Assembly: GCA_007119345.1 (NCBI GenBank)
Contig: SKPV01000285.1
Coordinates: 1-18,474 of the forward strand
DNA from: Halovivax sp.
GTDB taxonomy: Archaea > Halobacteriota > Halobacteria > Halobacteriales > Natrialbaceae
Direction of reading: 5' to 3'
Length of the DNA: 18,474 nt
Part shown: positions 1 to 6,193 of the stretch, in pieces
How the letters are laid out: the number at the start of each line of letters is the position of its first letter
Numbering within the stretch: the stretch's first letter is position 1
Position numbers and translations under genes: made by a program
The notes under the pieces: model-generated
What the model was told of the DNA's origin: nothing
Database searches by the model: none
The model's input: only the letters and a program-made list of their open reading frames with translations

Positions 1-451
1 CGACCAACCGCATGAGGACGTCGTCGACCCAGCCGCCGTAGTAGGCGCTGATCAGCGCGACGTTCGCGCCGATGAACACCGCGATCAGCGCCGCCATCAG
101 TCCGACGAAAACCGACACCCGGGCGGAGAGGATCACCTGCGAGAGGACGTCCTCGCCGTAGTTCGTCGTCCCGAGGTAGACGCCGTCGGTCGCCGACGGC
201 GACTCGGTGCGGAGCAACTGCCCGTCCGCCCCTCGAGACGCCTCGGACGGGTCGCGGGGCATGAGGTAGGGGCCGAGTATCGCGACCAGGACGAAGACGA
301 GGATGATCCCGACGCCGATCGTCCCGAGCGTGTCCTTTCTGATGATGGCCCCGACGTACCGCAGGTCCTTCCAGAGTCGGATCAACCGACGGTTGTTGGT
401 GATGCCACGAACGAGCTTCCCGTTGAGCCGCTTCGCGAGGTCCGTGCTCAT
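1..451 (-). CDS. ABC transporter permease, DppC/OppC type (N-terminal part, cut by left edge)
   Basis: This is the second membrane subunit of a peptide/nickel-type ABC importer. Only about 150 N-terminal residues are in the window, and the frame stays open to base 1. The start MSTDLAKRLNGKLVRG is followed by an OppC_N-like cytoplasmic stretch (RLWKDLRYVGAIIRKDTLG) and a first membrane helix (GTIGVGIILVFVLVAILGPYL). Next comes the family motif YLGTTNYGEDVLSQVILSAR (canonical form LGTDxxGRDVLSR), then a second helix beginning VFVGLMAALIAVFIGANVAL. The ATG at 449-451 overlaps the TGA of the upstream permease by 4 bp (ATGA), so the two are translationally coupled, as is usual for DppB-DppC pairs. 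The EAA loop that contacts the ATPase would lie outside the window, as would any ATPase genes. Substrate cannot be told from this fragment. Confidence 0.93.
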   Translation of the reverse strand, partial: MSTDLAKRLNGKLVRGITNNRRLIRLWKDLRYVGAIIRKDTLGTIGVGIILVFVLVAILGPYLMPRDPSEASRGADGQLLRTESPSATDGVYLGTTNYGEDVLSQVILSARVSVFVGLMAALIAVFIGANVALISAYYGGWVDDVLMRLV

Positions 452-1419
452 TCGTACCTCACCCTCGGGTCGAGGAAGACGTAGACGACGTCCGCGACGA
501 AGTTCATGAAGATCACGACGCTTCCCATCAGGAAGAACACCGCCTGAGCCATGTCGTAGTCGTTGTGCATGACCGAGTCGACCATCTCCCGGCCCATTCC
601 CGGCCAGCTGAACACCGTCTCGATGACCAGCGACCCGCCGAGCGCGACGCCGACGACGATGGCGACCACCGTCGTGATCGGCAGGATCGAGTTCCGGGCG
701 GCGTACTTGTAGAGGATGATGTACTCCGGGTGACCCTCGGCCTTCTTGATCTCGATGAAATCCGAGTCGAGCACCTGGATCATGCTGGATCGCATCAACA
801 GCGCCGGGGTCGCCATGTAGAAGATGACGCCGGTCATCAGGGGGAGGAACATGTGGTGAACGAAGTCGAGCGAGAGGTACCGATCCCAGAAGGTGGCGGC
901 ATCGTAACCGATCGAACGCAACCCGCCCGACGGGAACCAACCGAGGTGGAAGGAAAAGACGCTCAGCAGGATGATCCCGATCCAGAACTCGGGCGAGGAG
1001 CGAGCGACCAGCGTCACGATGATACCCGCCCGCTCTTTCGCCGTCCCGCGAACCCAGCCCATGAACGCGCCGACGGTGATCCCGATCACGTACGCGAGGA
1101 AGAACGCCGGCCCCATCAGCAAGATCGTGTTCCAGAAGCGAAGCCAGATGATGTCCTCGACCGGCCCGCCGTACCGGAACGACTCGCCGAAGTTACCCTG
1201 CAAGAGTTGCAGGAGGTAATCGACGTACTGTTCGTGCAACGGACGATGAAGGCCGAGCCGTTCGAGCACGCGCTGGCGTTGCTCCGGCCCCATCCCCTCG
1301 AGCAGGTACATCGTCGTCGGATCGCCCGGTGCGACTCTGAAGATGACGAACAACAGCGTCAGGAACGCGAAGTACGTGACTCCCAGCTGGAGGACGCGAC
1401 GTGCGACGTACTTTCTCAT
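448..1419 (-). CDS. ABC transporter permease, DppB/OppB type
   Basis: First membrane subunit of a peptide/nickel-type ABC importer, 323 aa, with about six membrane helices. The start MRKYVARRVLQLGVTYFAFL matches the usual opening of the family (positive residues then helix 1). It is preferred over the in-frame ATG at 1482, whose extra 21 residues are Arg/Ser-rich and unlike the family. Family motifs visible: FRVAPGDP after helix 1 (canonical RxxPGDP), LGLHRPLHEQYVDYL, GNFGESFR, and a cytoplasmic EAA-type loop near residues 220-250 (FIEIKKAEG, then KYAARNSILPI), followed by the conserved FSWPGMG. It overlaps a short leader ORF upstream and the DppC-like gene downstream, each by ATGA. Its presumed binding protein (2752-4488, same strand) is separated from it by a PfpI gene on the opposite strand. 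Peptide, nickel or another small solute are all possible substrates. Confidence 0.93.
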   Translation of the reverse strand: MRKYVARRVLQLGVTYFAFLTLLFVIFRVAPGDPTTMYLLEGMGPEQRQRVLERLGLHRPLHEQYVDYLLQLLQGNFGESFRYGGPVEDIIWLRFWNTILLMGPAFFLAYVIGITVGAFMGWVRGTAKERAGIIVTLVARSSPEFWIGIILLSVFSFHLGWFPSGGLRSIGYDAATFWDRYLSLDFVHHMFLPLMTGVIFYMATPALLMRSSMIQVLDSDFIEIKKAEGHPEYIILYKYAARNSILPITTVVAIVVGVALGGSLVIETVFSWPGMGREMVDSVMHNDYDMAQAVFFLMGSVVIFMNFVADVVYVFLDPRVRYE

Positions 1420-1493
1420 CGGCGCCTCGGACCTCGATCGGTAGTATTCGACAGAGCGTCGGGCGCTCGCCCGGCGACCCATTTCTCGCTCAT
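1416..1493 (-). CDS. 25-residue leader ORF translationally coupled to the DppB-like permease
   Basis: Short ORF with product MSEKWVAGRAPDALSNTTDR followed by GPRRR. Three things support it. A strong Shine-Dalgarno GGAGGG (bases 1501-1506 on the minus strand) sits 7 nt before its ATG, whereas the permease ATG itself has none. Its TGA overlaps the permease ATG as ATGA, the same coupling seen between the two permeases. A TATA-like box (TTAACTT, about 1525-1532) lies at a distance that would start the transcript just before the Shine-Dalgarno sequence. The peptide has no recognisable domain and no run of regulatory codons. It may deliver ribosomes to the permease start. An alternative is that it is the displaced N-terminus of the permease after an old frameshift, or that translation really begins at 1482. 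Confidence 0.5.
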   Translation of the reverse strand: MSEKWVAGRAPDALSNTTDRGPRRR

Positions 1494-1500
1494 GTACGCT

Positions 1501-1532
1501 CCCTCCGTCCTAGGTCGTCGTGCAAGTTAATT
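1501..1532 (-). promoter_or_regulatory. Promoter and ribosome binding site of the permease operon
   Basis: Read on the minus strand, a TATA-like TTAACTT (about 1525-1532) is followed by the Shine-Dalgarno GGAGGG (1501-1506) and, after 7 nt, the ATG at 1493. This suggests the permeases have their own promoter and do not depend on read-through from the distant binding-protein gene. The transcription start is inferred from spacing only. Confidence 0.45.
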
Positions 1533-1663
1533 GTTACCGTGGACCATGGTACATGTTGGCTCAGGTTGTGGCCAGCATCGGACCCACGGATCGTTTGTGC
1601 GAATCGCAACCGACGAACAACGTTGAAGTCGTGTCACGGAGCACCATACACCGAAGGATCCCG

Positions 1664-2278
1664 ATGACGCTGACGGATACCACGATAGCGATCGTCGCAT
1701 CGAACGAGTTCGAGGACATCGAACTCGAGTACCCGTTGTTACGACTCAGCCACCTGGGAGCCGACGTCGCGTTGGTCCCCGTCCAGGCCGGCCACCACCC
1801 GCGCCCGGCGCTCCGGGAGGCGGAGAGCAAGCCGGTGACGGGACGGTTCGGCACCCCGCTCCCGCCGGAGGTGATGGTCGAGGGCAACCGGTACACGGTC
1901 CAGTCGCTGGACGAACTCGACCTCGACGAGGTCGACTGCCTGCTGTTCCCCGGCGGATTCTCGCCCGATCACCTCCGGGTCGTCGACGAGGTGGTCGAGC
2001 TGATCCGGGAGGCGGACGAGCGCGGAACCCTTCTCGCCGCCATCTGCCACGGGCCGTGGGTGTTCGTCGAGGCGGACATCCTCGACGGGCGCGACGTCTG
2101 CGGCTACGAGGCGATCCACACGGACATGGAGAACGCGGGCGCCACGGTCCACGACGTTCCGGCGATTCAGGACGACCACGTCGTTACGGGGCGGGTCCCC
2201 GACGACCTCCCGGAGTTCACCGAGGCCGTCGCGGAGGCGTTGGTCGATCGGGAGGAGCCGGCCGAACAGCCGGCCTGA
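1664..2278 (+). CDS. DJ-1/PfpI family protein (class I glutamine amidotransferase-like)
   Basis: A 204-aa protein of the PfpI branch of the DJ-1 superfamily. The start MTLTDTTIAIVASNEFEDIE opens directly into beta-strand 1; the in-frame ATG 48 codons upstream adds sequence unlike the family. The segment EFEDIELEYPLLRLSHLGADV matches the PfpI signature around the catalytic Glu. LLFPGG (residues 93-98) is the oxyanion-loop strand, and AAICHGPW places the nucleophile Cys128 with His129 in the classic elbow. Family members are described as intracellular peptidases or as glyoxalase III/deglycase stress enzymes; the sequence does not decide between them. A partial Shine-Dalgarno (GAAGGA, 1653-1658) precedes the ATG by 5 nt. 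The gene lies antiparallel inside an ABC transporter locus, so it is probably expressed independently of it. Confidence 0.9.
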   Translation: MTLTDTTIAIVASNEFEDIELEYPLLRLSHLGADVALVPVQAGHHPRPALREAESKPVTGRFGTPLPPEVMVEGNRYTVQSLDELDLDEVDCLLFPGGFSPDHLRVVDEVVELIREADERGTLLAAICHGPWVFVEADILDGRDVCGYEAIHTDMENAGATVHDVPAIQDDHVVTGRVPDDLPEFTEAVAEALVDREEPAEQPA

Positions 2279-2495
2279 TCGATCGGCTCGGCCCCCGATT
2301 CGCGTACCAGTATCGGGCTCGGTGCCGTCGGTGACTGTGACGAGCCTCGCGTTCGGCGAACCCGAGTTCTATCGTGCCTACGCAACGTCCACCACGCACG
2401 GGGCGCCGCTCGAGGACGTCACGGCCGGGACGCTCTATCGAACCGATCCCGGAAATCGTGGACAGGCGACCCACTGCTCCCGATTTCGCTCGAGT

Positions 2496-2582
2496 GAGCG
2501 ATCCGACCGCGGCGTGACGACGGCGAGCGATCCGACCGCGGCGTAACGACGGCGAGCCATCCAGCCCCGACGCGACGACGGC
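2496..2582. repeat. Three tandem 29-bp repeat units
   Basis: Units at 2496-2524, 2525-2553 and 2554-2582 are each 29 bp. The first two differ at essentially one base (GGCGTGACGACGGC against GGCGTAACGACGGC); the third is more diverged but keeps the GAGC start and the GACGACGGC end. There is no intervening spacer, so this is a minisatellite-like tandem array and not a CRISPR. Confidence 0.85.
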
Positions 2583-2615
2583 GAGCGGCCGCTGGGTTTG
2601 CGAGAAAACCGTCGC

Positions 2616-2711
2616 CGACGTCGCGATCGCGTGCGACGACGAATCGAGTGGAGTCCGTCGACGTCGCGGTCGTGTGCGGCGACGAATCGAGGAGAGTCCG
2701 CCGACGTCGCC
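2616..2711. repeat. Tandem 43-bp repeat (two units plus a partial third)
   Basis: Units at 2616-2658 and 2659-2701, with a truncated third at 2702-2711. Each begins CGACGTCGC and carries GACGAATCGAG near its second half and GAGTCCG near its end. Unit 1 and unit 2 differ at several positions. The array begins 33 bp after the 29-bp array and ends about 40 bp before the stop codon of the binding-protein gene. Confidence 0.8.
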
Positions 2712-2751
2712 GAACCGGATCGACGGGGAGACGCTGCGGCCTGTTTCCGAC

Positions 2752-4488
2752 TCATTCCGGCGGTTCGTGCGGATCGGGCCACTCCTCCTGGAGTTCGTAG
2801 TCCGGCGGGTAGAACAGGTTGCCGTCCTCGTCCCACTCGAAGCCCGCGTCGGCGAGCACCTGTTCGGCCCGCTCGAGGTCGTAGGGGAACTCCGTCACGT
2901 CCTCGTTGTACCAGAATTCGAGACCCGGCGACAGCGGCGCGACGATGACCTCGGCGAATCCGTCGGCGCCGATCTCGACGATTTCCTCCCGAGGGATCGT
3001 GTGTGCGGTCGCCTCCCGGACAGCCGGGTGAGCGAACGGTTCGCGCCGGCGGTTGGGGACACCGTAGTGGATCGACGTCATCAGCGCGCTCTCGAGTTCG
3101 ATATCGGGGTCTCCCTCGAGGGCGGTCAGCTGATCGGCCGGCAGGTCGAAGTTGGCCATGTCGACCGCACCACCTTCGACGACGCTGGCCGTGCCCGACG
3201 GGTCGGCGGTTTCGACGCGAATGAACTCGTCGACGTTCGGCTCGTGGTGGTGGCCCTCGTGCGCGCTGAGTCGGAGGTCCTCGCCGAGGGACATCTCCTC
3301 GAACTGGAACGGCCCGCTACCGACGTAGTCCTGTTCGGCGACGATGTCGTCGGGCTCGCGGCCCTCCCAGACGTGCTGCGGAATGAGACTCGCGAACCGA
3401 CCGGCCAGCACTCGCGTCTCCATGATCGCGTCAGGCTGGAGCAGTTCGATGCGAACGTCGAGGTCGGTTTCGGCCTCGACGGAATCGACGTTCTCGGCGA
3501 GACCAGCGAAGTCGGGATTGTGCTCGTCGTGGTATTCGAAGGAGAACGCGACGTCGTCGGCGGTGACGGGTTCGCCGTCGTGCCACTCCGCTCCCTCCCG
3601 CAGGACGATGTCGAGCGCTTCGTCGCCGTCCCACTCGACCGCCTCGGCGGCCCACGGCACGGGCAGGAAATCCTCGTCCGGGTCGACGTGCATCAGCCGG
3701 TCGTACACCAGCGTGATCATGTCCCGGTTGGCGCGGGTCACCAGCCCGGTCACGGGATCCAGATTGGTCAGATCCTCGTGAGAGGCGGCCGAAAGTTCTC
3801 CATCCTCCGTCTCGATCTGGACCATGTTCCAGATCCCGGCGAGGCCGTCCTCGAGCATCCCGCTGACGTTCGACACGCGATCGGTCCGGAACGGCATCGC
3901 CCGGTCCTGGACGACGATCGGGTGGATGACGTGATCGTCGACCATGAACTCCTGCATCTCGAAGACGATCTCCTGGCGGCTCGCCTCGTCGACGGTCGAC
4001 CGCTGCTCGGCGAGCATCTCCTCGTACTCCTCGTCGACGAAACCGGGAACGTTACCGCCACCCTCTTCGAGGGTCCCCTCGCTCGCGATGTCACGGAGCG
4101 CGCGGTCGGGGTCGAACCCGTCGAGCCAGCGCATCACCGTGTAATCGAAGTCGCGAGTGGTGAAGACGCGCTCGAGGTGGGCATCGAGCGCTCGCGTGTT
4201 GTAGTCGACGTCGAATCCGACCTCCCGGAGTCGATTCGCGTGTTGCTCTCCGTACCAGAATCGTAGCGGTGCGTCCGGATCGAGATTCTCGTAGACGAGC
4301 TCCGGAACCGGTTCGCCCTCGGGTTGTGCGACGGTCGCGGCCTCCCTCGCCGAAACGGATCCGGCCCCTCCGACGGCGCCGATCGTCCCTACCACCCCCG
4401 TCGCGCCGGCGATCCGGAGAAACCGCCGCCGCGAGTGCGTTCGTCGCCGCCGCCCCGCCGTTTCATGGTGTTTGTTAGCACCCACCAT
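2752..4488 (-). CDS. Family-5 ABC solute-binding protein with permuted lobe order, Tat-exported
   Basis: A 578-aa extracellular binding protein of the DppA/OppA class (SBP_bac_5). Residues 12-47 form a Tat signal (SRRRFLRIAG, hydrophobic Gly/Ala/Val core, then SVSA), with no lipobox cysteine. Motif order is unusual. Residues about 65-225 resemble the C-terminal part of canonical members (ANRLREVGFDVDYNTR, RDFDYTVMRWLDGFDPD, DEEYEEMLAEQRS, then IHPIVVQDRAMPFRTDRV). Residues about 232-578 contain the canonical N-terminal and middle parts (LVYDRLM, VLREGAEWHDGEPVTADDVAFS, YVGSGPFQFEEM, HPAVREATAHTIPREEIV, PYDLERAEQVLADAGFEWDEDG) and end there. The start ATG at 4488 is chosen because a TATA box lies 29 nt upstream; the in-frame ATG at 4515 is inside that box. 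It probably serves the permeases at 1-1419, although a PfpI gene intervenes. Confidence 0.9.
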   Translation of the reverse strand: MVGANKHHETAGRRRRTHSRRRFLRIAGATGVVGTIGAVGGAGSVSAREAATVAQPEGEPVPELVYENLDPDAPLRFWYGEQHANRLREVGFDVDYNTRALDAHLERVFTTRDFDYTVMRWLDGFDPDRALRDIASEGTLEEGGGNVPGFVDEEYEEMLAEQRSTVDEASRQEIVFEMQEFMVDDHVIHPIVVQDRAMPFRTDRVSNVSGMLEDGLAGIWNMVQIETEDGELSAASHEDLTNLDPVTGLVTRANRDMITLVYDRLMHVDPDEDFLPVPWAAEAVEWDGDEALDIVLREGAEWHDGEPVTADDVAFSFEYHDEHNPDFAGLAENVDSVEAETDLDVRIELLQPDAIMETRVLAGRFASLIPQHVWEGREPDDIVAEQDYVGSGPFQFEEMSLGEDLRLSAHEGHHHEPNVDEFIRVETADPSGTASVVEGGAVDMANFDLPADQLTALEGDPDIELESALMTSIHYGVPNRRREPFAHPAVREATAHTIPREEIVEIGADGFAEVIVAPLSPGLEFWYNEDVTEFPYDLERAEQVLADAGFEWDEDGNLFYPPDYELQEEWPDPHEPPE

Positions 4489-4511
4489 AAAGAATACACC
4501 GAGAGTGGGCG

Positions 4512-4521
4512 ACATATAACT
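4512..4521 (-). promoter_or_regulatory. TATA box for the leaderless binding-protein gene
   Basis: Minus-strand GTTATATGT is centred near 4517, 29 nt before the ATG at 4488, with no Shine-Dalgarno between. This is the spacing of leaderless haloarchaeal promoters. The core ATATAA also reads as a TATA-like element on the plus strand. Confidence 0.65.
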
Positions 4522-4537
4522 ATCTCAAAAAATTATG

Positions 4538-4980
4538 ATGTTATTCGAAAGGACCAAACGCGAGAGCGAGAGCGGCGGGGAAGCCGCGAGCGAAATCGAT
4601 AGCACACGCTGACAGGTACTCCACCGTCGAGACCGACCGGCTCGTCGCGAACAGCGAAAACGTGCGCAGGGGGAAGGTGGCCGCTAATCGGATGCGCTCC
4701 GGGAACGTTGCCACGAGAACGGCGCCCGACGCCCACTGACGTCGACCGCGATTCCTCGTCGGTCCTCCGCGCGCTGTTCGGCGAGCCGTTCCAGCCCGTC
4801 TTCTACGCCCACGGCGATACGCACGTGGACTCGCCGGCGGCGGCGATCGGCTTCGGGACCTTCCTCGTCGCGGTCCGCTACGTCGCCCGGATCTTCTCGG
4901 ACGCTCGTGGGTCCCGACGCTGTGATCGCGCGCTGACCGCCGTCGACGCCGACGTCGACGATTTTCGTGCGCCCGACGCC
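4538..4980 (+). pseudogene. Possible decayed gene (coding-like composition in three successive frames)
   Basis: From the ATG at 4538 a 24-codon acidic frame (MLFERTKRESESGGEAASEI...) stops at 4612. The next frame reads DRYSTVETDRLVANSENVRR and continues to a TGA at 4737. A third frame from 4738 reads SSVLRALFGEPFQPVFYAHG, then a possible membrane helix AAAIGFGTFLVAVRYVARIF, then DARGSRRCDRALTAVDADVD. Third positions are strongly G/C-rich in the last frame from about 4738 to 4980, and its first and second positions look like real haloarchaeal codons. No family is recognised. It may be a frameshifted remnant, or the right-hand part may be a fragment of a transferred gene. Chance remains a serious alternative. 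Confidence 0.22.
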
Positions 4981-5046
4981 GTCGAAAGCGGCGCGGGGCG
5001 CTCCCGCGACGGCGATTCTCCCGATCGGTCGGTCGCGCGACGGCGA

Positions 5047-5247
5047 TCACCCCTCCCAGTGGGTCGGCGCGATCCCCATCCGGCGCACGACCATCGGGTA
5101 GAGCAGACCGACGAGGACGGCGATCGCGACGCCCGCCAGCAGGTCGACCGAGTAGACGGTCGCGTCGATCGCCCGTACGAGCAGCAAGATCAGTCCGATC
5201 AGCGCGACGTAGTGAGCGATCGCGTACAACGGTCCGTCCCGATCCAT
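5047..5247 (-). CDS. Small two-helix membrane protein, function unknown
   Basis: A 66-aa protein beginning MDRDGPLYAIAHYVALIGLI and ending MVVRRMGIAPTHWEG. Two hydrophobic segments (about residues 8-23 and 31-51) are separated by a short loop DATVYSVD; the positively charged VVRRMG follows helix 2. The start at 5247 is chosen because the upstream in-frame sequence is antisense to the phosphatase gene, and a TATA-like CTTACC (5271-5275) lies about 26 nt upstream, implying a leaderless transcript. It is divergent from the phosphoglycolate phosphatase, with a 91-bp shared promoter region. I do not recognise a named family. Confidence 0.75.
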   Translation of the reverse strand: MDRDGPLYAIAHYVALIGLILLLVRAIDATVYSVDLLAGVAIAVLVGLLYPMVVRRMGIAPTHWEG

Positions 5248-5308
5248 AGGCGCACCGACGGTCGCCAGGCGGTAAGCGCTAGCGGTGGTGAGCGCCGCGG
5301 ACCGACCA

Positions 5309-5313
5309 TTTAT
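5309..5313 (+). promoter_or_regulatory. TATA box of the phosphoglycolate phosphatase gene
   Basis: TTTAT lies 28 nt before the ATG at 5339, with no Shine-Dalgarno, matching a leaderless promoter. The 91-bp gap also holds the opposing TATA-like element of the small membrane protein (5271-5275). Confidence 0.65.
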
Positions 5314-5338
5314 CCCCCCGAACCGAAATCGAACGGGT

Positions 5339-6037
5339 ATGACCGCGCAGCCGCCGCTCGTCCTCGACATCGACGGGACGCTGACCCGCCCCGACGCGTG
5401 GGGGATCGACCCGCGCGTCTTCGACCCGCTCCGGGCGTGGGAGGCGCCCATCGTCCTCGCCACCGGGAAGGCGTTCCCCTATCCGATCGCCCTGTGTCAC
5501 TTCGTCGGGATTCCCGAGCTCGTCGTCGGCGAGAACGGCGGGGTCGTCTACACGGGGGAGGACGTGATCATCGCCGGCGACCGCGAGGGTGCCGAAGCCG
5601 TCGCTCGCGAGTACGAGGCCGAAGGATACTCGCTCGGCTGGGACGGCGCCGATACGGTCAACCGGTGGCGCGAGACGGAACTCGCGGTCCGTCGAGGACG
5701 TCCGCTCGAACCCCTCGAGCGGATCGCCGCCGAGCGCGGTCTCGAGGTGGTCGACACCGGCTACGCCTACCACGTGAAGGACCCGACGATCTCGAAGGGG
5801 CGGGCGCTGGAGATCCTCGCCGACGAGATCGATCTCGGGCTCTCCGAGTGCGTCGCGATCGGCGACTCCGCCAACGACGTCTCGACGTTCGAGCGGGTCG
5901 GCGACAGTTTCGCCGTCGCCAACGCCGACGAGGACGCCAGACGGGCCGCGGACGAGGTGCTCGACCGCCCTCACGCGGACGGCGCGCTGGCCGTTCTCGA
6001 TCGGTTCGGCGGCGGATCGAAGCGATCCCCGAGATGA
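5339..6037 (+). CDS. pgp: Phosphoglycolate phosphatase, archaeal HAD type
   Basis: A 232-aa HAD-superfamily phosphatase expected to hydrolyse 2-phosphoglycolate to glycolate in the cytoplasm with Mg2+. The four HAD motifs are in order: LDIDGTLT (nucleophile Asp10, general acid Asp12), LATGK with Thr42, Lys153 in ISKGRALE, and GDSANDV with Asp176 and Asp180. The cap between motifs II and III (GENGGVVYTGEDVII, then the RWRETELAVRRG region) is of the type IIB (Cof-like) class, as in archaeal Ta0175-like phosphoglycolate phosphatases. The length is normal for that family. The ATG at 5339 fits a leaderless start from the TATA box at 5309-5313. The physiological substrate could be another small phosphate ester, but the archaeal family assignment is good. 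Confidence 0.9.
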   Translation: MTAQPPLVLDIDGTLTRPDAWGIDPRVFDPLRAWEAPIVLATGKAFPYPIALCHFVGIPELVVGENGGVVYTGEDVIIAGDREGAEAVAREYEAEGYSLGWDGADTVNRWRETELAVRRGRPLEPLERIAAERGLEVVDTGYAYHVKDPTISKGRALEILADEIDLGLSECVAIGDSANDVSTFERVGDSFAVANADEDARRAADEVLDRPHADGALAVLDRFGGGSKRSPR

Positions 6038-6193
6038 TCGACGACGGCACGCCTGCGATCCCCGTCGGCCATCACTTTTGGTGCTTATTTGGCCGGTATC
6101 GGCCCGCTCCGGGTCGATATCGACAGATTGGCAAGAAACGTTAAGGGTCGTCGACACCAGGTGGTCGGTAGCGATACTGTCAATGATTCCCAC

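Larger units (their letters stand above)
2279..2751. other. 473-bp convergent intergenic region with two families of tandem repeats
   Basis: This gap lies between the convergent 3' ends of the PfpI gene and the binding-protein gene, so no promoter is required here. Short open frames across it are Arg-rich or lack recognisable features, and I support no gene. The right half (2496-2711) is made of degenerate tandem repeats described separately. A 74-codon plus-strand frame from a GTG at 2322 was considered and is not convincing. Confidence 0.6.
4489..5046. other. 558-bp stretch without an intact gene
   Basis: The left 50 bp hold the binding-protein promoter and are AT-rich for this genome. The remainder has no complete gene I can support. 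It contains coding-like composition in successive plus-strand frames (see the possible pseudogene at 4538-4980). Minus-strand open frames here are extremely Arg-rich and look like shadows. Confidence 0.55.

Noticed and set aside
1482..1482. Upstream in-frame ATG as the start of the DppB-like permease
   Set aside because: The extra 21 residues are Arg/Ser-rich and unlike the family, and the ATGA overlap and Shine-Dalgarno geometry fit the leader ORF plus a start at 1419.
2322..2546. Small plus-strand gene (GTG start) after the PfpI gene
   Set aside because: No ribosome binding site or promoter, no recognisable family, and its end runs into the 29-bp tandem repeats.
2496..2711. CRISPR array
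   Set aside because: Units are directly adjacent with no unique spacers, only two or three copies, and no cas genes nearby.
2674..4266. A 530-codon plus-strand open frame opposite the binding-protein gene
   Set aside because: It is the antisense shadow of a well-supported family-5 binding protein; high GC keeps opposite frames open and its translation has no domain.
6091..6104. GGCCG-GTAT-CGGCC inverted repeat downstream of the phosphatase gene as an intrinsic terminator
   Set aside because: The stem is only 5 bp with no following T-run; archaeal termination relies mainly on T-tracts, so the support is too weak.
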